DNA from: Trachelipus rathkii
Taxonomy: Eukaryota > Arthropoda > Malacostraca > Isopoda > Trachelipodidae
Direction of reading: 5' to 3'
NCBI GenBank assembly: GCA_015478945.1
Contig: JABUQX010021094.1
Location: 1 to 19,190 of the forward strand
Length of the DNA: 19,190 nucleotides
Numbering within the stretch: the first letter of the stretch is position 1; the number at the start of each line of letters is the position of its first letter. The position numbers and the translations under genes were made by a program. Shown here one piece after another: positions 1 through 9,458 of this stretch. The notes under the pieces are model-generated. The model ran no database searches. It was not told the DNA's origin and was given only the letters and a program-made list of their open reading frames with translations.

Positions 1-1399
1 TTGAAGCCTCGGACCCGGTTGTGATGGGAGCAGTTTCCGTGGTTATGCCTCGCAAGGACGTTTTTTATATAATTATCATTGGTTTTTTGTTGTAATTTGT
101 GTATTATTTATGAGTTTATGGTTGTTATGGGAAATTTACTTATCTTGAAGAGAATTCAAAAAAAGAAAGATGGTTTCAAAGAAAGTTAACCTCACCATCT
201 GTCGATCTCCCAACCCGACCTAACCCTGGCCATCTGAACCAAAAGACCAATAGGAGCTTTGACGCCCTTTTTTGATGTAGCTGGTTGGCTCTTCTTCCTC
301 CAGCCTCCAGTCTAGACAGCGACTCTATGCTGGGATCCCCCCTTCTCGAAGCAGAATAAGGCTATGATGGCCTCAACTTACAAATTTTCGAAGCAAATTA
401 CACACCAGAAAATCCCAGGAAGTCTCCGCGCCAGTAGGGTCTCACCCCCCTCCCTCATGGTCGACTTTAACATAGTACATCAACTAAGACGATCTGGTCT
501 CGGACCCAACCTTCGAGGTTTCAGGTTTTAACGTTCTTAGTCCCTCGTATTTTTATATAAATTCCATTACGTCCCAACCACTGACTGCTATCAGTTACTT
601 TGTCCCTCAGTTACGCGTTGGAGGCAGCTCCCCTCATGACAAGGAGAACCCTTCAATGCCAAACCCTCGCCTCCTACTGTACTAGATTTCAGCATCCATT
701 CGCTTTCAACTAAATTTTAAACTAAAGTTTTTACTTTGCACATCGGTTCGAACTTTAATATCCCTTCCCCAGGAGGTGGTTTCAATGCCATAATTTGGCA
801 TCTCCAGAAAACTTATAGATCCCCACAAACCAATTTGCTCACACTATGGAAGTTCCTCTCCACCCATTTGTGATAACCTTCCTTATTATCCGAACTGCAA
901 GGGTCCACATTCTGCCTCGTCAGTCCAATGACCCTTCTTTACTTTGGAGAAAGAAACCTTAGAGAAATGTGCTTTCACAAACTTGATCGTCGTTAGGCGA
1001 CGCCCCTAGCAAAGGAGAAATTGTCTCATCTTCCCCTTTCTTTTGCTAAGACAGCAGCGAATACCCCTAGCATTACAAACCGCTCCCGTGTACGGAATTT
1101 GGCAAGTCCTCAAGGCTTGACATCACCCATTCCAACTACCAAACCCGATTTTGACACACCTAATGTGATGGAGGTTCCTGTTCTTCAACACAGCTGCCTA
1201 TCACCTTCTTCACTAAGAGTAAACTACCCTCCTGCCACCTCCGCCATGACCCACATTCATAATAGACTCCTGACCAAACTGACATCAACGCAAATCTTAC
1301 GGCCACACATTCGCTGCCGCCCGTACAATCTTCGTTGGAATCGCTCTCCTCCACATCTACCGCACAGGATATTTCTTTGGTCCCATTGGGAAACGTATT
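1..1399 (+). other. Unassigned pyrimidine-rich sequence, possible LINE 5' region/ORF1 start
   Basis: The plus strand is rich in C and T and has broken reading frames throughout. One stretch, about 1021-1407, stays open for 128 codons, but its protein is rich in Ser, Pro, Thr and His and shows no motif I recognise. Its composition resembles the gag-like and RNase H traces downstream, so it may be the upstream part of the same decayed non-LTR element. This is inference. No zinc knuckle, promoter or splice signal could be supported here. Confidence 0.25.
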
Positions 1400-2400
1400 T
1401 CCCGTAAGAGATCAGCACCAGTCTTCTCCGGGAAAGTTCCAGGTCACTCTCTAAATCGTCACATCTCTTATGGTGATGGATCCCTACCTCTACGACGGGC
1501 CAATTTCCATCAATATCGGACTTCCGACTTTTTGAAATCCTCTACTTCCAAACCATCTGTAACTCTCACAGTTTCTTCTAGACGGGCCGTCGTTCTCCGC
1601 ATGCTGGTGGCATGGGTGTCACCAACGTTTCACAATTACTTCTTGAAACTCCATAACGGACATTACAGTGAGCAAGCAATCCACTCTCTCCTATTCAAGT
1701 GATTCTGAAACCTATCCAGATTTGTGTGTCAATATTACGATCGATTCATGTTTTTGTGAACCTTCCCACTCCAGGGAACGGGAGGACACCCGTAAGGACG
1801 CGCGAGTACATGAACTCGCCGGTATCAATAACAAACGACACATGATCCTTACCTTCGAAAGTAACAATAGTACCTCCAGATGAGTCTTTCACTCTCCCGA
1901 ATTTTGCCATCTCATTGAGTTCGACATCAGATGAAAGAGGATAAGTGGATCATCAGCCGCCTTGGATCAGCCCTCTCATTTTTTATTGGACCAGACATCG
2001 TCCACCGATGCTGTCCGCAGCTCTGTTCCAATGTCTGAGGTGACCCACACTCTTCACGCTGAAGGCACTAATGAAGAAACTCACACCAACACGATGAGCC
2101 AACGATCTGCTTTATCTGTACGGCTGTTGTTGCCTCTGATTATGTAATCGAAGCAAGCTGATTTTGGATTCTTTCTGGTCCTTTCTTGAGACGGTTAGTC
2201 GTGGATGCTGTATGCAGCCTCTATCGTACCTCACCCACCACTCCATTACTCTTCTGATTTTCCCCTTACCCTGGGAGTTGAAACACCAATGTCGGTGATT
2301 TCTCGTCCCCCAAGAAATGATGTCAACCCCCCACCCAAAGAATACTCAACCCAACATCATCAAAAAGTTTATAGACATCTGTTGAATCTGAAATGATCTA
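1400..2400 (+). pseudogene. Degraded gag-like ORF1 of a non-LTR retrotransposon (tentative)
   Basis: In shifting frames, the translation around 1650-1900 resembles the gag-like ORF1 of jockey/I-type LINEs. A segment reading ITVSKQSTLSYSS at about 1655-1690 is followed some 35 residues later by VHELAGINNKRHMILTFES at about 1806-1865. That spacing and character fit the RNA-binding region found before the CCHC knuckles in such proteins. ORF1 proteins of this kind bind element RNA to form a ribonucleoprotein. I do not see the zinc knuckles themselves. From 1962 a short open stretch rich in Ser and Thr continues, and then frames are broken up to 2400. The match is from memory of the family pattern and is modest. 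The alternative is unrelated low-complexity coding debris. Confidence 0.35.
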
Positions 2401-2455
2401 AACTGGATGAACGATTGGCGCTTCTGCGCTTTTCCGATTGGCAGCCTCACCCAAT

Positions 2456-2630
2456 CTTTTTTTTTTTTTTTTCGATTTGTTTTTTTTTTTTTTTTTTTTT
2501 ACTCTTTTTTTTTTTTTTTTATTTTTTTTTTTTTTTTATTTTTCTTTTTTTATTTATTTTTTTTTTTTTTTTTCTTTTTCTTTTTTTTTTTTTTCTTTTT
2601 TAATTTCAATTTTTCTTTTTCTTTTTCGCC
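2456..2630 (+). repeat. T-rich low-complexity tract
   Basis: About 175 bases are nearly pure T, with scattered A, C and G and runs of 15-20 T. The tract is read as Phe in any plus frame, which explains apparent ORFs made almost wholly of Phe. It lies exactly between the gag-like remains and the RNase H remains, where the endonuclease and reverse transcriptase of a complete LINE would be expected. Confidence 0.95.
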
Positions 2631-3240
2631 CCGCTTGCATCTCTGCAATTATACAACAGAGCTGTTAGCGAATTTGATGGCTCTCGAATTCATTTATAAT
2701 AGTGCAAAACACATTATCCTATACTCAAACTCCTCGCAGTGCCTTACAAGCCCTCAAGCCCTTGTAACTCCCCAAAAAACATCTTGTGTTGTTTATGCCA
2801 AAATTTTTTTTTGGCCCAACCTCCACCCCGGAAGAAATGGTCACTTTCTGCTGATTCCCTCCCATGTGGGAGTGACGCGAATGAAGATACTGACAAAGAA
2901 GCAAAGTTGGCTTCCTCTGACCATCAACATAAAGCTGAAGCTATCTTCTCTTCACATTAGAAAGGGGCTCTCTCCTTCTTCAGATTTTGCTTTCCAGTCT
3001 TAACGAAGGGCTCAGAACATGGTGGCAGGAGTGTTGAACTGCGACAGCCGCGACTCAAACACGACGTGTTTAAACCCCAATTCATTGCCTTGGTCCTCCC
3101 GCTTTCGGTCGTAAACCGACTGCACGAGATCGTATTGGACCCGTCTTCGCATGCCCATTACCAAATCCTACTCATGGGCAATTATATGACTGGAACTAAG
3201 GTGCCGTGCAACGAAATTTTGCCACCGTAGCCACAGGGTA
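2620..3240 (+). pseudogene. RNase H domain and 3' end of a non-LTR retrotransposon (pseudogene)
   Basis: The frame from about 2640 reads TTELLANLMALEFI, the typical second block of a LINE-type RNase H (the family usually has AEL.AI..AL). Near 2849-2872 comes IPSHVGV. After a frameshift, 2880-2906 reads NEDTDKEAK, the NE..D.EAK block carrying the last catalytic aspartate. A later stretch at about 3150-3200 reads TRLRMPI in one frame and GNYMTGT in another, matching the usual C-terminal LTRLRIGH...G region after RNase H. RNase H removes element RNA from the RNA/DNA hybrid during reverse transcription. The first catalytic Asp block is missing, replaced by the T-rich tract, and no reverse transcriptase precedes it. 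At least two frameshifts separate the blocks, so it is dead. Confidence 0.75.
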
Positions 3241-3365
3241 TGCGCACCAAAAGTCTTTTTATTGCACCACGCATACCCCTGTTTCAATGCGGCACCAAGC
3301 ACGCTCACCGGGACTCTATAATTGTGTGCTGCTCCGCACTGCACCGCACCGGCACTCGTGCGTCG

Positions 3366-4140
3366 CCAACCCTAACTAACAACAAAAACAAAACACTAGA
3401 AAAATTAAAACATAAAAATATAAAATAAAGAGACAAAAAATTACATTACAAATCTAATAAAGAAATAATAAAAAAAATGAAGTAAATAAATTAAGGAGAC
3501 AAAAAAAAATGAAAAAACAACTGAACGACAAATCAAAAAAATAAACAGAGAAAATAAGTAAACGAACAAAAAACAAATAATATAAGAAAAAAAGAAAAAA
3601 CTTAAAAATAAAGAATAGATTAGAGTAGAAGAGAGAAAAGGAAACAAAGAAGAAAAAACAAATAACCATAAATAAAAATAGAAAAAGAAAGAGAAGTGAA
3701 AAAAAAAGTAATATTAACCAGAAAACAACAAAAGCAAAAAAATATTTTAAAAATAGATAAATAAAAAAATAACAAAACTCAAATAAAAAAAAAACAAAAT
3801 AAACAAACAAGCAAAAAGATTAATCGAATAAGATAGTAAAGATAAAAAGATTACCTAATAACAAATAAAAAAAATAAAAAATAATTGAATAGCAATGAAA
3901 TGACCACCTTGCTACCCATCTCTCATTACAAAACAAAAAGAATAAAATGATGAAAAACTAGAAAGCTATGGAAATGTAACTACAGAAAAGTAAAAAAAAT
4001 ATGGACAATTTAATTAAAAAGAAAAAAGAAAATAAAAGACAAAATACCGAAGCCAAATAAATTCATAAAATAAAAAAACCAACAAAAAAAGAGAAGAGGA
4101 GAAAAGAAAAATAGAGAAAGAAAAAAAGAATATACAAAAC
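3366..4140 (+). repeat. A-rich strand-asymmetric low-complexity region
   Basis: About 775 bases are made mostly of short runs of A broken by single T, G or C. T is much rarer than A on this strand, so this is not ordinary AT-rich DNA. The minus strand is consequently open for long stretches rich in Phe, Leu and Ser, which I regard as artefacts. It directly follows the RNase H/3' end of the upstream LINE, so it could have grown from that element's A-rich tail. A short non-A island, TGACCACCTTGCTACCC, sits near 3900. Confidence 0.9.
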
Positions 4141-4365
4141 AGAGTAAGGCAAGACCCTCCCTCCCGCTGCCAAATTTTTGTGGAAAACGTGCTCCTCAGT
4201 GCCTGGGCAAAGCATATCTATGCTGAACTGTCCAAATTGGAAAATATTAGAGGGACAAATTTCCCTGTCTCGGGACATGGACAGCCTCGCCAATGATCAA
4301 ATTACATTATTCTAAGCAGAGTCGCCCAACTTTTAATAATGGCCAGGTGTTCGCTTCTTACCCCA

Positions 4366-4366
<1 letters not shown>
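4141..4366. other. Unassigned mixed-composition stretch
   Basis: These 226 bases have balanced composition between the A-rich tract and a (TA)n tract. The minus strand is open from about 4293 to 4063 and gives a short peptide starting MARLSMSRDREIC, with no recognisable motif and a low-complexity end. It could be a fragment of another repeat. I see no RNA gene or conserved domain in it. Confidence 0.3.
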
Positions 4367-4400
<34 letters not shown>

Positions 4401-4421
4401 TATATATATATATATATATAG

Positions 4422-4462
<41 letters not shown>

Positions 4463-4478
4463 ATATTAATATTATATA

Positions 4479-4510
<32 letters not shown>

Positions 4511-4555
4511 ATATATAATATAATATACGTATATATATATATATATATAATATAT

Positions 4556-4613
<58 letters not shown>

Positions 4614-4662
4614 TATATATTATATAATATATATATATCTATATATATATATATATATATAT
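4367..4662. repeat. (TA)n microsatellite
   Basis: About 295 bases of TA dinucleotides are interrupted by TAA, TTA and single G or C changes. Short palindromic variants such as TATAATATA recur. Sequence through such a tract is often unreliable, so its length should be treated with caution. Confidence 0.98.
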
Positions 4663-4837
4663 GCGGTGCGCGGTGTGTGTTTGCCCCTCGAAGCGATGGA
4701 AGTACTTCCCATTGGGCTTATGGTGGGTATAAGGTATTTCCCATGACATTCCAGGTGCCTAATGATTCGCCTTTCTCTCTTGCGTTCATATACAACACTC
4801 CTCTTCCAAACAAACACCTTACAGACCTAACCTATAT
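4663..4837. other. Unassigned stretch between (TA)n and LINE family 1
   Basis: About 175 bases of mixed composition begin GCGGTGCGCGGTGTGTG right after the (TA)n tract. They may be the 5' untranslated part of the LINE that follows, but I cannot show its exact start. No motif is recognised. Confidence 0.3.
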
Positions 4838-5040
4838 CCCAATGTGTGGGGGGAGAAAGAATTGCCCACATCGAATGTCCTGCGTGTCGTAGAAAAGGCG
4901 ACCTAAGTGACAGGGTAGTTGGGTTAGCTGCCACTACCACTTATCTTTTGCTAGGTATGCTGTTGCAGGCCGCGACTAGTCGTGATCGTCGTAAGCGACA
5001 GTCAATCCTTTCGCGAAATTTGTATGAACGTTTGGGTACA

Positions 5041-5800
5041 TGAAAATGTCAGAGGAATAAGATGTCAAGGAGATAGATGAGAGAGGTGATGGATGTATTT
5101 AGAAAGGGCAAATTTGATTTGCTGGGCTGTGATTGAAATAAAGAGTGCACCAATAACTGTGAAGATGATGGTGTGGTGTGAATGTGTGTGTTGCTGGAGA
5201 GGAAAGGAGGAGAGGAGTTGCGATTTTGATAGTGACCTGTGGGCACAGAGCTATGTTAGATTTTGTTTGTGTGAGTAATAGAATTCTAATGTTTTAAATT
5301 TAAGCTTGTAAAGGTCAAGGGTATATGTGGTTATAACATATGGTCCATCTAAGGGTGATGTTGAGAGAGTGCGACTTTTCTGGGAAATCTGAAATGACGT
5401 TTTAATGATGGGTTGAGTATGAACTTCAGATTGATTGTGTTGGGCGAAATAAATGGCTGGATAGGCGATCAGAAAAGAGATGGTTTACCGCAGGTTGTTT
5501 GGGGTGACGGGAAAAAATGAGAATGGTAAAGGGTTTACTGATTTCTGTGACGAAAAGAGGTAAGTAAGTAATACTTTCTTCAAAGACAATAGTATTCATA
5601 AGTATACTAGAGTTGGTGTAAGTATAGATGGTATCGAAGTAAAAAGTTTGATTGATTTTGTGTTGGTGAAGAAGGAGATGTTGAAGTATGGATGAACATC
5701 AAATCACCGAGGGGGTTGGGATGGGATTATCAGATCATTAATTGTTGTTTTAGTAAGATTAAGTTAGTGGGCGCTTAGCATGGAGAGGAAAGAGGTAAGG
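5041..5800 (+). pseudogene. APE-type endonuclease domain of LINE family 1 (broken)
   Basis: This domain nicks target DNA to prime reverse transcription. The visible order fits the family. VFRKGKFDLLG at about 5094-5126 is the early beta strand before the metal-binding Glu. GEINGWIGD at 5443-5469 corresponds to the catalytic GDxN block, with Glu in place of Asp. GMGLSDH at about 5718-5738 is the C-terminal SDH block, whose His is retained, followed at once by a stop. Several frameshifts separate these blocks, for example around 5300-5440 and 5560-5700. The Asp to Glu change and the stops show it is not functional. Confidence 0.75.
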
Positions 5801-6440
5801 AAGGAAGTGGTAAGAATTAAGATTGAGAAGAAAAGTGTTTAAGAGCGCTTACAAATAAATCAGTTGAATGTGAAAAAATGAAACTGAGAAAATCCGGGCA
5901 CAAATGAAGAAAGCCTTTATTAGCAGTGCAAGAGAGAGATGTTGATGTTTTTAAAGTAGGTAGTGAGAATCTCGACAGTGAATGGTGGAATGAAGAGGTG
6001 ATGCAAGCGGTTAAAAGTAAAAAAAAAATTGTGGGTGAATGTGCTAAAAGCAACTGATGAGATCTCAAAAAAAAAAGATGTTTGGAATTAGGTAAGGAGG
6101 AAAAAAGGAAGACTAAAAGTTGCATACGTAGGAGGAAAAAGTGAGGTAAATGAACAGTTTGGAAGAAGGATGAATGGGGTCTTACAAGGGATTAGGAAGC
6201 TTTTCTGGAAAGGAAGCGCGAAAAGATTAAGAATGAGAGTAAGGGGAATATGCATAGAATAATGAATAGGGATGGTTTCATAATTGATCAAATGGATGTG
6301 AGAAGAGTGTGGAGGGAACACTTCGAAAATCTGCATAACATTGGCAGTAATGAAGAGGTGATAGTGAATGTATGTGGGTTTGTTGGTGCAAGATGAAATA
6401 GATATTTTGGGGGATGAGGTAATGAGTAGGATGAGAAAGT
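5801..6440 (+). pseudogene. Linker between endonuclease and reverse transcriptase, LINE family 1
   Basis: In shifting frames this shows the charged, Lys/Glu-rich spacer typical of such ORF2 proteins. WWNEEVMQAVKSKKK near 5980-6030 and VNEQFGRRMNGV near 6148-6182 are both recurring blocks in the family. RKLFWKG follows at about 6190-6215. There is no catalytic role known for this spacer. Runs of A at 6018 and 6066 cause or mark frameshifts. Confidence 0.65.
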
Positions 6441-7335
6441 TGAAGAATGGTAAATCTGCAGGCATAGATGGAATTACTGGTGAATGATCAAGAATGGAGG
6501 TGAGATGGTGATTGAATGAATTTGGAAGTTGTGAAACAAAGCTTTTATGGAGGGTATAGTTCCGAGAGATTGGAGAATAGCAGTATTAGTACAGTACCCT
6601 TATATAAGGGTAAGGTGGATCAAGGGAAATGTAGGAACTATAGGGGAGTTAGTTTATTGAGTGTTGTAGGGAAGATATATGGCTGATATAATCAATTGGA
6701 AAGAGTACGTCCGAGTGACTTGAAGGATGATTGGTGAAAGAACACAGGTGCGGTTTAGAATGGTAGAGGATGTGTGGAATCAAATCTTTCATATAAACAA
6801 AATGATTGAGAAATGAGAAAGACAGAAAAATAAATTGTATTTAGGTTTTAATGATTTTGCAACCAGGCGTATGGATAGGGTTAATAAGGGAGACCTCTAT
6901 GGAGGTGGTTAGGGATATATAGTTTTTGTGTAGGCCTTCTGAATGAACAAAAGGTAGTATGACGACAGTGAACGTATGTAAGAATAAATGGAGTGAAAGT
7001 TATGGTTCATATTATAGCAAAGTGATGAGAGGATGTTTATATGTCCTCCTAAGTTATAAGGAGATGCACGATAGTGGAGGGTGAACTGCATATTGTTTGC
7101 GATGGATTGTTTGTTTGGTGAATCTAAAAGAGTTTGAGAGGATGGTAGAGGGGTTTGGCAAGGTTTGTAAAAGGAGAGGTTTGAAAGTAAATAGATAAGA
7201 GCAAGGTTATGGTATGGAGTGAGGAGATCCGCAGTGTGAAGTTATGAAGATGGTGAGCAACTGGAACAAGCATTTGAGTTTAAAATAGTTAGGATATATT
7301 GGAGTGAAAAGGGAGCAAATGATACAGAGATGTAG
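6441..7335 (+). pseudogene. Reverse transcriptase domain of LINE family 1 (broken)
   Basis: Clear blocks of a non-LTR reverse transcriptase appear. KLKNGKSAGIDGITGE at about 6440-6485 comes first, then VPRDWRIAVLV...LYKGK at 6558-6612 with one frameshift. CRNYRGVSLLSVVGKIY follows at about 6630-6680. The motif A region near 6840-6885 reads LGFNDF...RMDRVN and has lost the usual FxDxxxAYD form. The catalytic box, normally F/YADD, reads ILFAMD at 7090-7107, so the first catalytic Asp is Met here or displaced by a small indel. Then comes a thumb-like stretch with KSKVMVWS at about 7201-7224. Stops and frameshifts are numerous. The enzyme would have copied element RNA at the nicked target. Confidence 0.88.
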
Positions 7336-7339
7336 CAGA

Positions 7340-7845
7340 AAGTTGTGAATGGTAGGAAAGTGGCTTGGTGGCAAATTATTTCTTTTGTGGGTGTGAAGGG
7401 ACTGGAAGTCTTGAATGCGCTATGTTTTTGCATAAAGGTATGTTGTTACCTGTGTTAATGTATAGTAGTGAAACTATGGTTTGGAATAAGATTTATAGAT
7501 CTAAGGTACAAAGTGTTCGGATGGACAATCTTAGGGGCGTGTCAGGTGTGAGAAGAATTGATATGAGGAATGAACGCATTAGGCAGTTGTGTGGTGTGAA
7601 GAGTGGCGTAATGAGATTAACGAGAGTACATTGAGATGGTTTGATCATATGGAAAGGATAGATGATAATAAGTTAGTTTAGTGGATGTGTACTGGTGAGT
7701 GCACTGGGAATCGACCGGCTGGGAGACCGAAGAAAAAGTGTATTGAGTCAGTAAAGGAATGCCTGAAGGAGAGGAATGTGAGTTTGGCAGAGGAGAGAAG
7801 AAAGGTGCATAACAGGAGTGAATGGCTGGGCTTTGTGAAAGGGCT
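7340..7845 (+). pseudogene. C-terminal conserved region of LINE family 1 ORF2
   Basis: From about 7405 to 7634 one frame stays open and reads, in order, FLHKGMLLPVLMYSSETM, VWNKIYRSKVQSVRMDNLRG, SGVRRIDMRNERIRQLCGV. After a frameshift, RWFDHMERIDDN (about 7637-7672) and CTGECTGNRPAGRPKKK (7688-7738) follow, then NVSLAEERRKVHNRSEW to 7827. These blocks are strongly conserved in the family and are repeated in copy 2. This is the best-preserved part of the element. No enzymatic motif is known to me here. The family normally ends EWRGFVRG, which here reads EWLGFVKG just before the minisatellite begins. Confidence 0.88.
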
Positions 7846-8077
7846 GCTGAGCCGGAGCCGCAAGGTTTTGGGTGGAACCGGAGTAAAAAAATTTTGAGGG
7901 ACTGGAGCCGGAGCCGGATTCGAAATTTTGAGGGACCTGGAGCCGGAGTCGAAATTTTGAGGGACCTGGAGCCGGAGTCGAAAATTTTGAGTGACCTGGA
8001 ACCGGAGTCGGAGCCGAAATTTTAGGGGAACCTGGAACGGAAGATGGAGTCGGGAAAGCCGAAAAAAAAGGGCTGCT
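7841..8077 (+). repeat. 29-bp minisatellite rich in GGAGCC, flanked by direct repeats
   Basis: About five copies of a unit of roughly 29 bp stand in tandem, typified by CTGGAGCCGGAGTCG followed by AAATTTTGAGGGAC. The GC-rich half of each unit is built from GGAGCC/GGAGTC hexamers and the other half is AT-rich. GGGCTGCT occurs at 7841-7848 and again at 8070-8077, within an 11-base repeat AAAGGGCTGCT. Eight bases is the length of a hAT target duplication, and the first copy is LINE sequence. After the second copy, TCCGCTCCGGC is the reverse of the hexamer theme. The unit is translatable, but I see no coding evidence. Confidence 0.8.
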
Positions 8078-8130
8078 TCCGCTCCGGCAATACAAAATTA
8101 AGTAATTAATTAATTTTATGCTAACAGGTG

Positions 8131-8288
8131 TTATATATATCTATATATATATATAGTATATATTATATATATATTTCATTTTTTTTTAACATAATATATA
8201 TAGAGAACGTAAATTATATATTTAATAAATATAAAAATATATATAAATATTAAAAATATATGTGTAATATATATATATATATATATTA

Positions 8289-8329
<41 letters not shown>

Positions 8330-8350
8330 ATATATAATATATATTATATA
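8131..8350. repeat. (TA)n tract with AT-rich interruptions
   Basis: About 220 bases of TA dinucleotides and variants are interrupted by TTTTTTTTAAC near 8180 and GAGAACGTAAATT near 8203. They lie between the GGAGCC minisatellite and the AAGTAC cluster. Confidence 0.95.
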
Positions 8351-8500
8351 TCAGGATTGGGTTCAAGTACAATTTTCGCAATACAAGTACTCTGGAATTT
8401 GTTCAAGTACAAGTCCAAGTACAAGTACTTAAGAATTTGTTTCAAAGTACAAGTACAAGTAATGGTACAAGTACAAGTACAAGTACTTTATGAAAATTAC
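8351..8500 (+). repeat. AAGTAC hexamer cluster, possible DNA-transposon end
   Basis: The segment begins CAGGATTGGGTTCAAGTAC at about 8352. It contains at least ten AAGTAC/CAAGTAC units in four groups separated by 10-20 bases of other sequence (8374, 8394, 8404-8430, 8446-8490). Many eukaryotic hAT elements have subterminal repeats of short hexamers, and CAGG-type starts are common in that superfamily. No matching inverted end and no transposase was found next to it, so it may be a solo end, a MITE fragment or a plain degenerate microsatellite. Confidence 0.55.
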
Positions 8501-8506
8501 ACACAC

Positions 8507-8643
8507 AATATATTATATATAATATATATATATATATAATATTTTATATATATATATATATAATATATATATATATAAATTCATATATATATACTATATA
8601 TATAATATATATATATATATATATCATATATATAATATATCAT
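8507..8643. repeat. (TA)n tract
   Basis: About 135 bases of TA repeats with AAT, CATA and CTA variants. The tract runs into the CAT-rich tail of the inverted LINE copy. Confidence 0.95.
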
Positions 8644-8650
8644 ATCATAC

Positions 8651-8710
8651 ACATCATCATCATCATCATCATATCATCCATCAATCATCATCATCATCAT
8701 CATCATCACC
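8651..8710 (-). repeat. (ATG)n tail of LINE family 1, read as (CAT)n on plus
   Basis: About 60 bases of CAT/ATC trinucleotides with a few interruptions stand at the 3' end of the inverted LINE copy. Non-LTR elements often end in simple repeats made during reverse transcription, so I take this as the element's own tail. Position and direction fit that reading. Confidence 0.8.
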
Positions 8711-9458
8711 ACCCATCTTCCCTCCCCAAGACTGGGGGTAAGGTCCGCAACATACAACGAAAACAGAAAAGTTAGTAGAAAAATATGAACTAAACCGAAA
8801 GAAAGTCTCAATTTCTTCCACCTTTATAACCTTTAGTGAGAACTCGTCTAGTCAGAAAAATAAACCCTAAGAGCTTCACGGGACCCCGATGAACCCCCAC
8901 TATGACATCACGTCAATGTAGGGTTCACCCTTTGGCTCAGGTGGGCCACTATCCTACCCCCACACGAGACCCCGCCATTCACTTCCATTATGCACCTTTC
9001 TTCTTGCCTCTGCAAATTCAAATTCCTTTTCTTCAGCCACGCTTTTTTCTAACTCAATCCACTTGTTCTTCGTCTCCCCATCCGTCGATTCCCAAACACT
9101 CACCACTATAACAATCCGTTTAACGCGACCGATATCATCCATTCCTTTCGCACATGACAACATTCAATGTACTTTTCATTTATTCTCTCATTTACCCCAT
9201 TCCCACACCAAACAACTCTCTAATACGGTCATTCCTCATTTTATCATTCTTTTCCCAACCAACACGCCACTAAGATTGTCCATCTGAAACCATTGTACTT
9301 TAGATCTATACCTCTTATTCCAGACCATAGTCTCACTACTATACATTAATAATGGTAACAACATACCCTCATGTAAGACCCTAACGCACTCAAAACTTAG
9401 TCCCTTTATAACCACCAACGATTTAACTGCACCAGCCACCTTAGTGCCATTCATCAAC
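8651..9458 (-). mobile_element. LINE family 1, copy 2: 3' part, inverted
   Basis: Reading the minus strand from 9457, ORF2 blocks match copy 1: VAGAVKSLVV, VRVLHEGMLLPLLMYSSETM, VWNKRYRSKVQWFQMDNL (down to about 9260), then in a broken frame EFAEARRKVHNGSEWRG ending near 8960. Between them the copy is frameshifted and partly rearranged. After the coding end comes a 3' untranslated region of about 230 bases (8940-8711), present here but missing in copy 1, and a CAT/ATG microsatellite tail. The 5' side is cut off at 9458/9459, exactly where a GC-rich TAGG... terminus starts. The missing 5' part does not resume past 17416, so the copy was either already truncated or later rearranged. Confidence 0.85.

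Larger units (their letters stand above)
4838..7848 (+). mobile_element. LINE family 1, copy 1: near full-length APE-type non-LTR retrotransposon, inactive
   Basis: A plus-strand element of about 3 kb carries, in order, a 5' leader reading CPACRRKGDLSDRVVGLAA (from about 4880), an APE endonuclease region, a reverse transcriptase region and a long conserved C-terminal region ending near 7840. Its coding strand is rich in G and A and poor in C, unlike the jockey-type LINEs in the window. Frameshifts and stops occur every few dozen codons, so it is long dead. The 3' untranslated region and tail seen in copy 2 are absent: the match stops at a GGAGCC minisatellite. I recognise the family style from decapod crustacean genomes, but the clade name is not certain. 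A second, inverted copy lies at 8651-9458. Confidence 0.85.

Noticed and set aside
743..756. GGTTCGAAC resembling a tRNA/SINE B box
   Set aside because: No A box at the proper distance upstream and no cloverleaf; a similar hit near 11398 lies within LINE coding sequence.
2407..3003. 198-codon open frame on plus
   Set aside because: Its first half is Phe from the T-rich tract and the second half is only one of several frames across the RNase H remnant; not a gene of its own.
3441..3810. Minus-strand open frames rich in Phe and Leu that look like membrane proteins
   Set aside because: They are the translation of an A-rich low-complexity block; no motif, no start context and no conserved pattern.
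5817..6465. Two overlapping minus-strand open frames of 102 and 125 codons
   Set aside because: They are antisense to LINE family 1 ORF2; the plus strand shows the family blocks WWNEEV, VNEQFG and others.
7822..8025. Open frame with a repeated LRDLEPES-type peptide
   Set aside because: It is the 29-bp minisatellite read in one frame; the reverse strand is also open, as expected for a repeat whose unit lacks stops.
8351..8500. Regular short repeats that might suggest a CRISPR array
   Set aside because: Repeat word is only six bases, spacing is irregular and the context is eukaryotic transposon debris.
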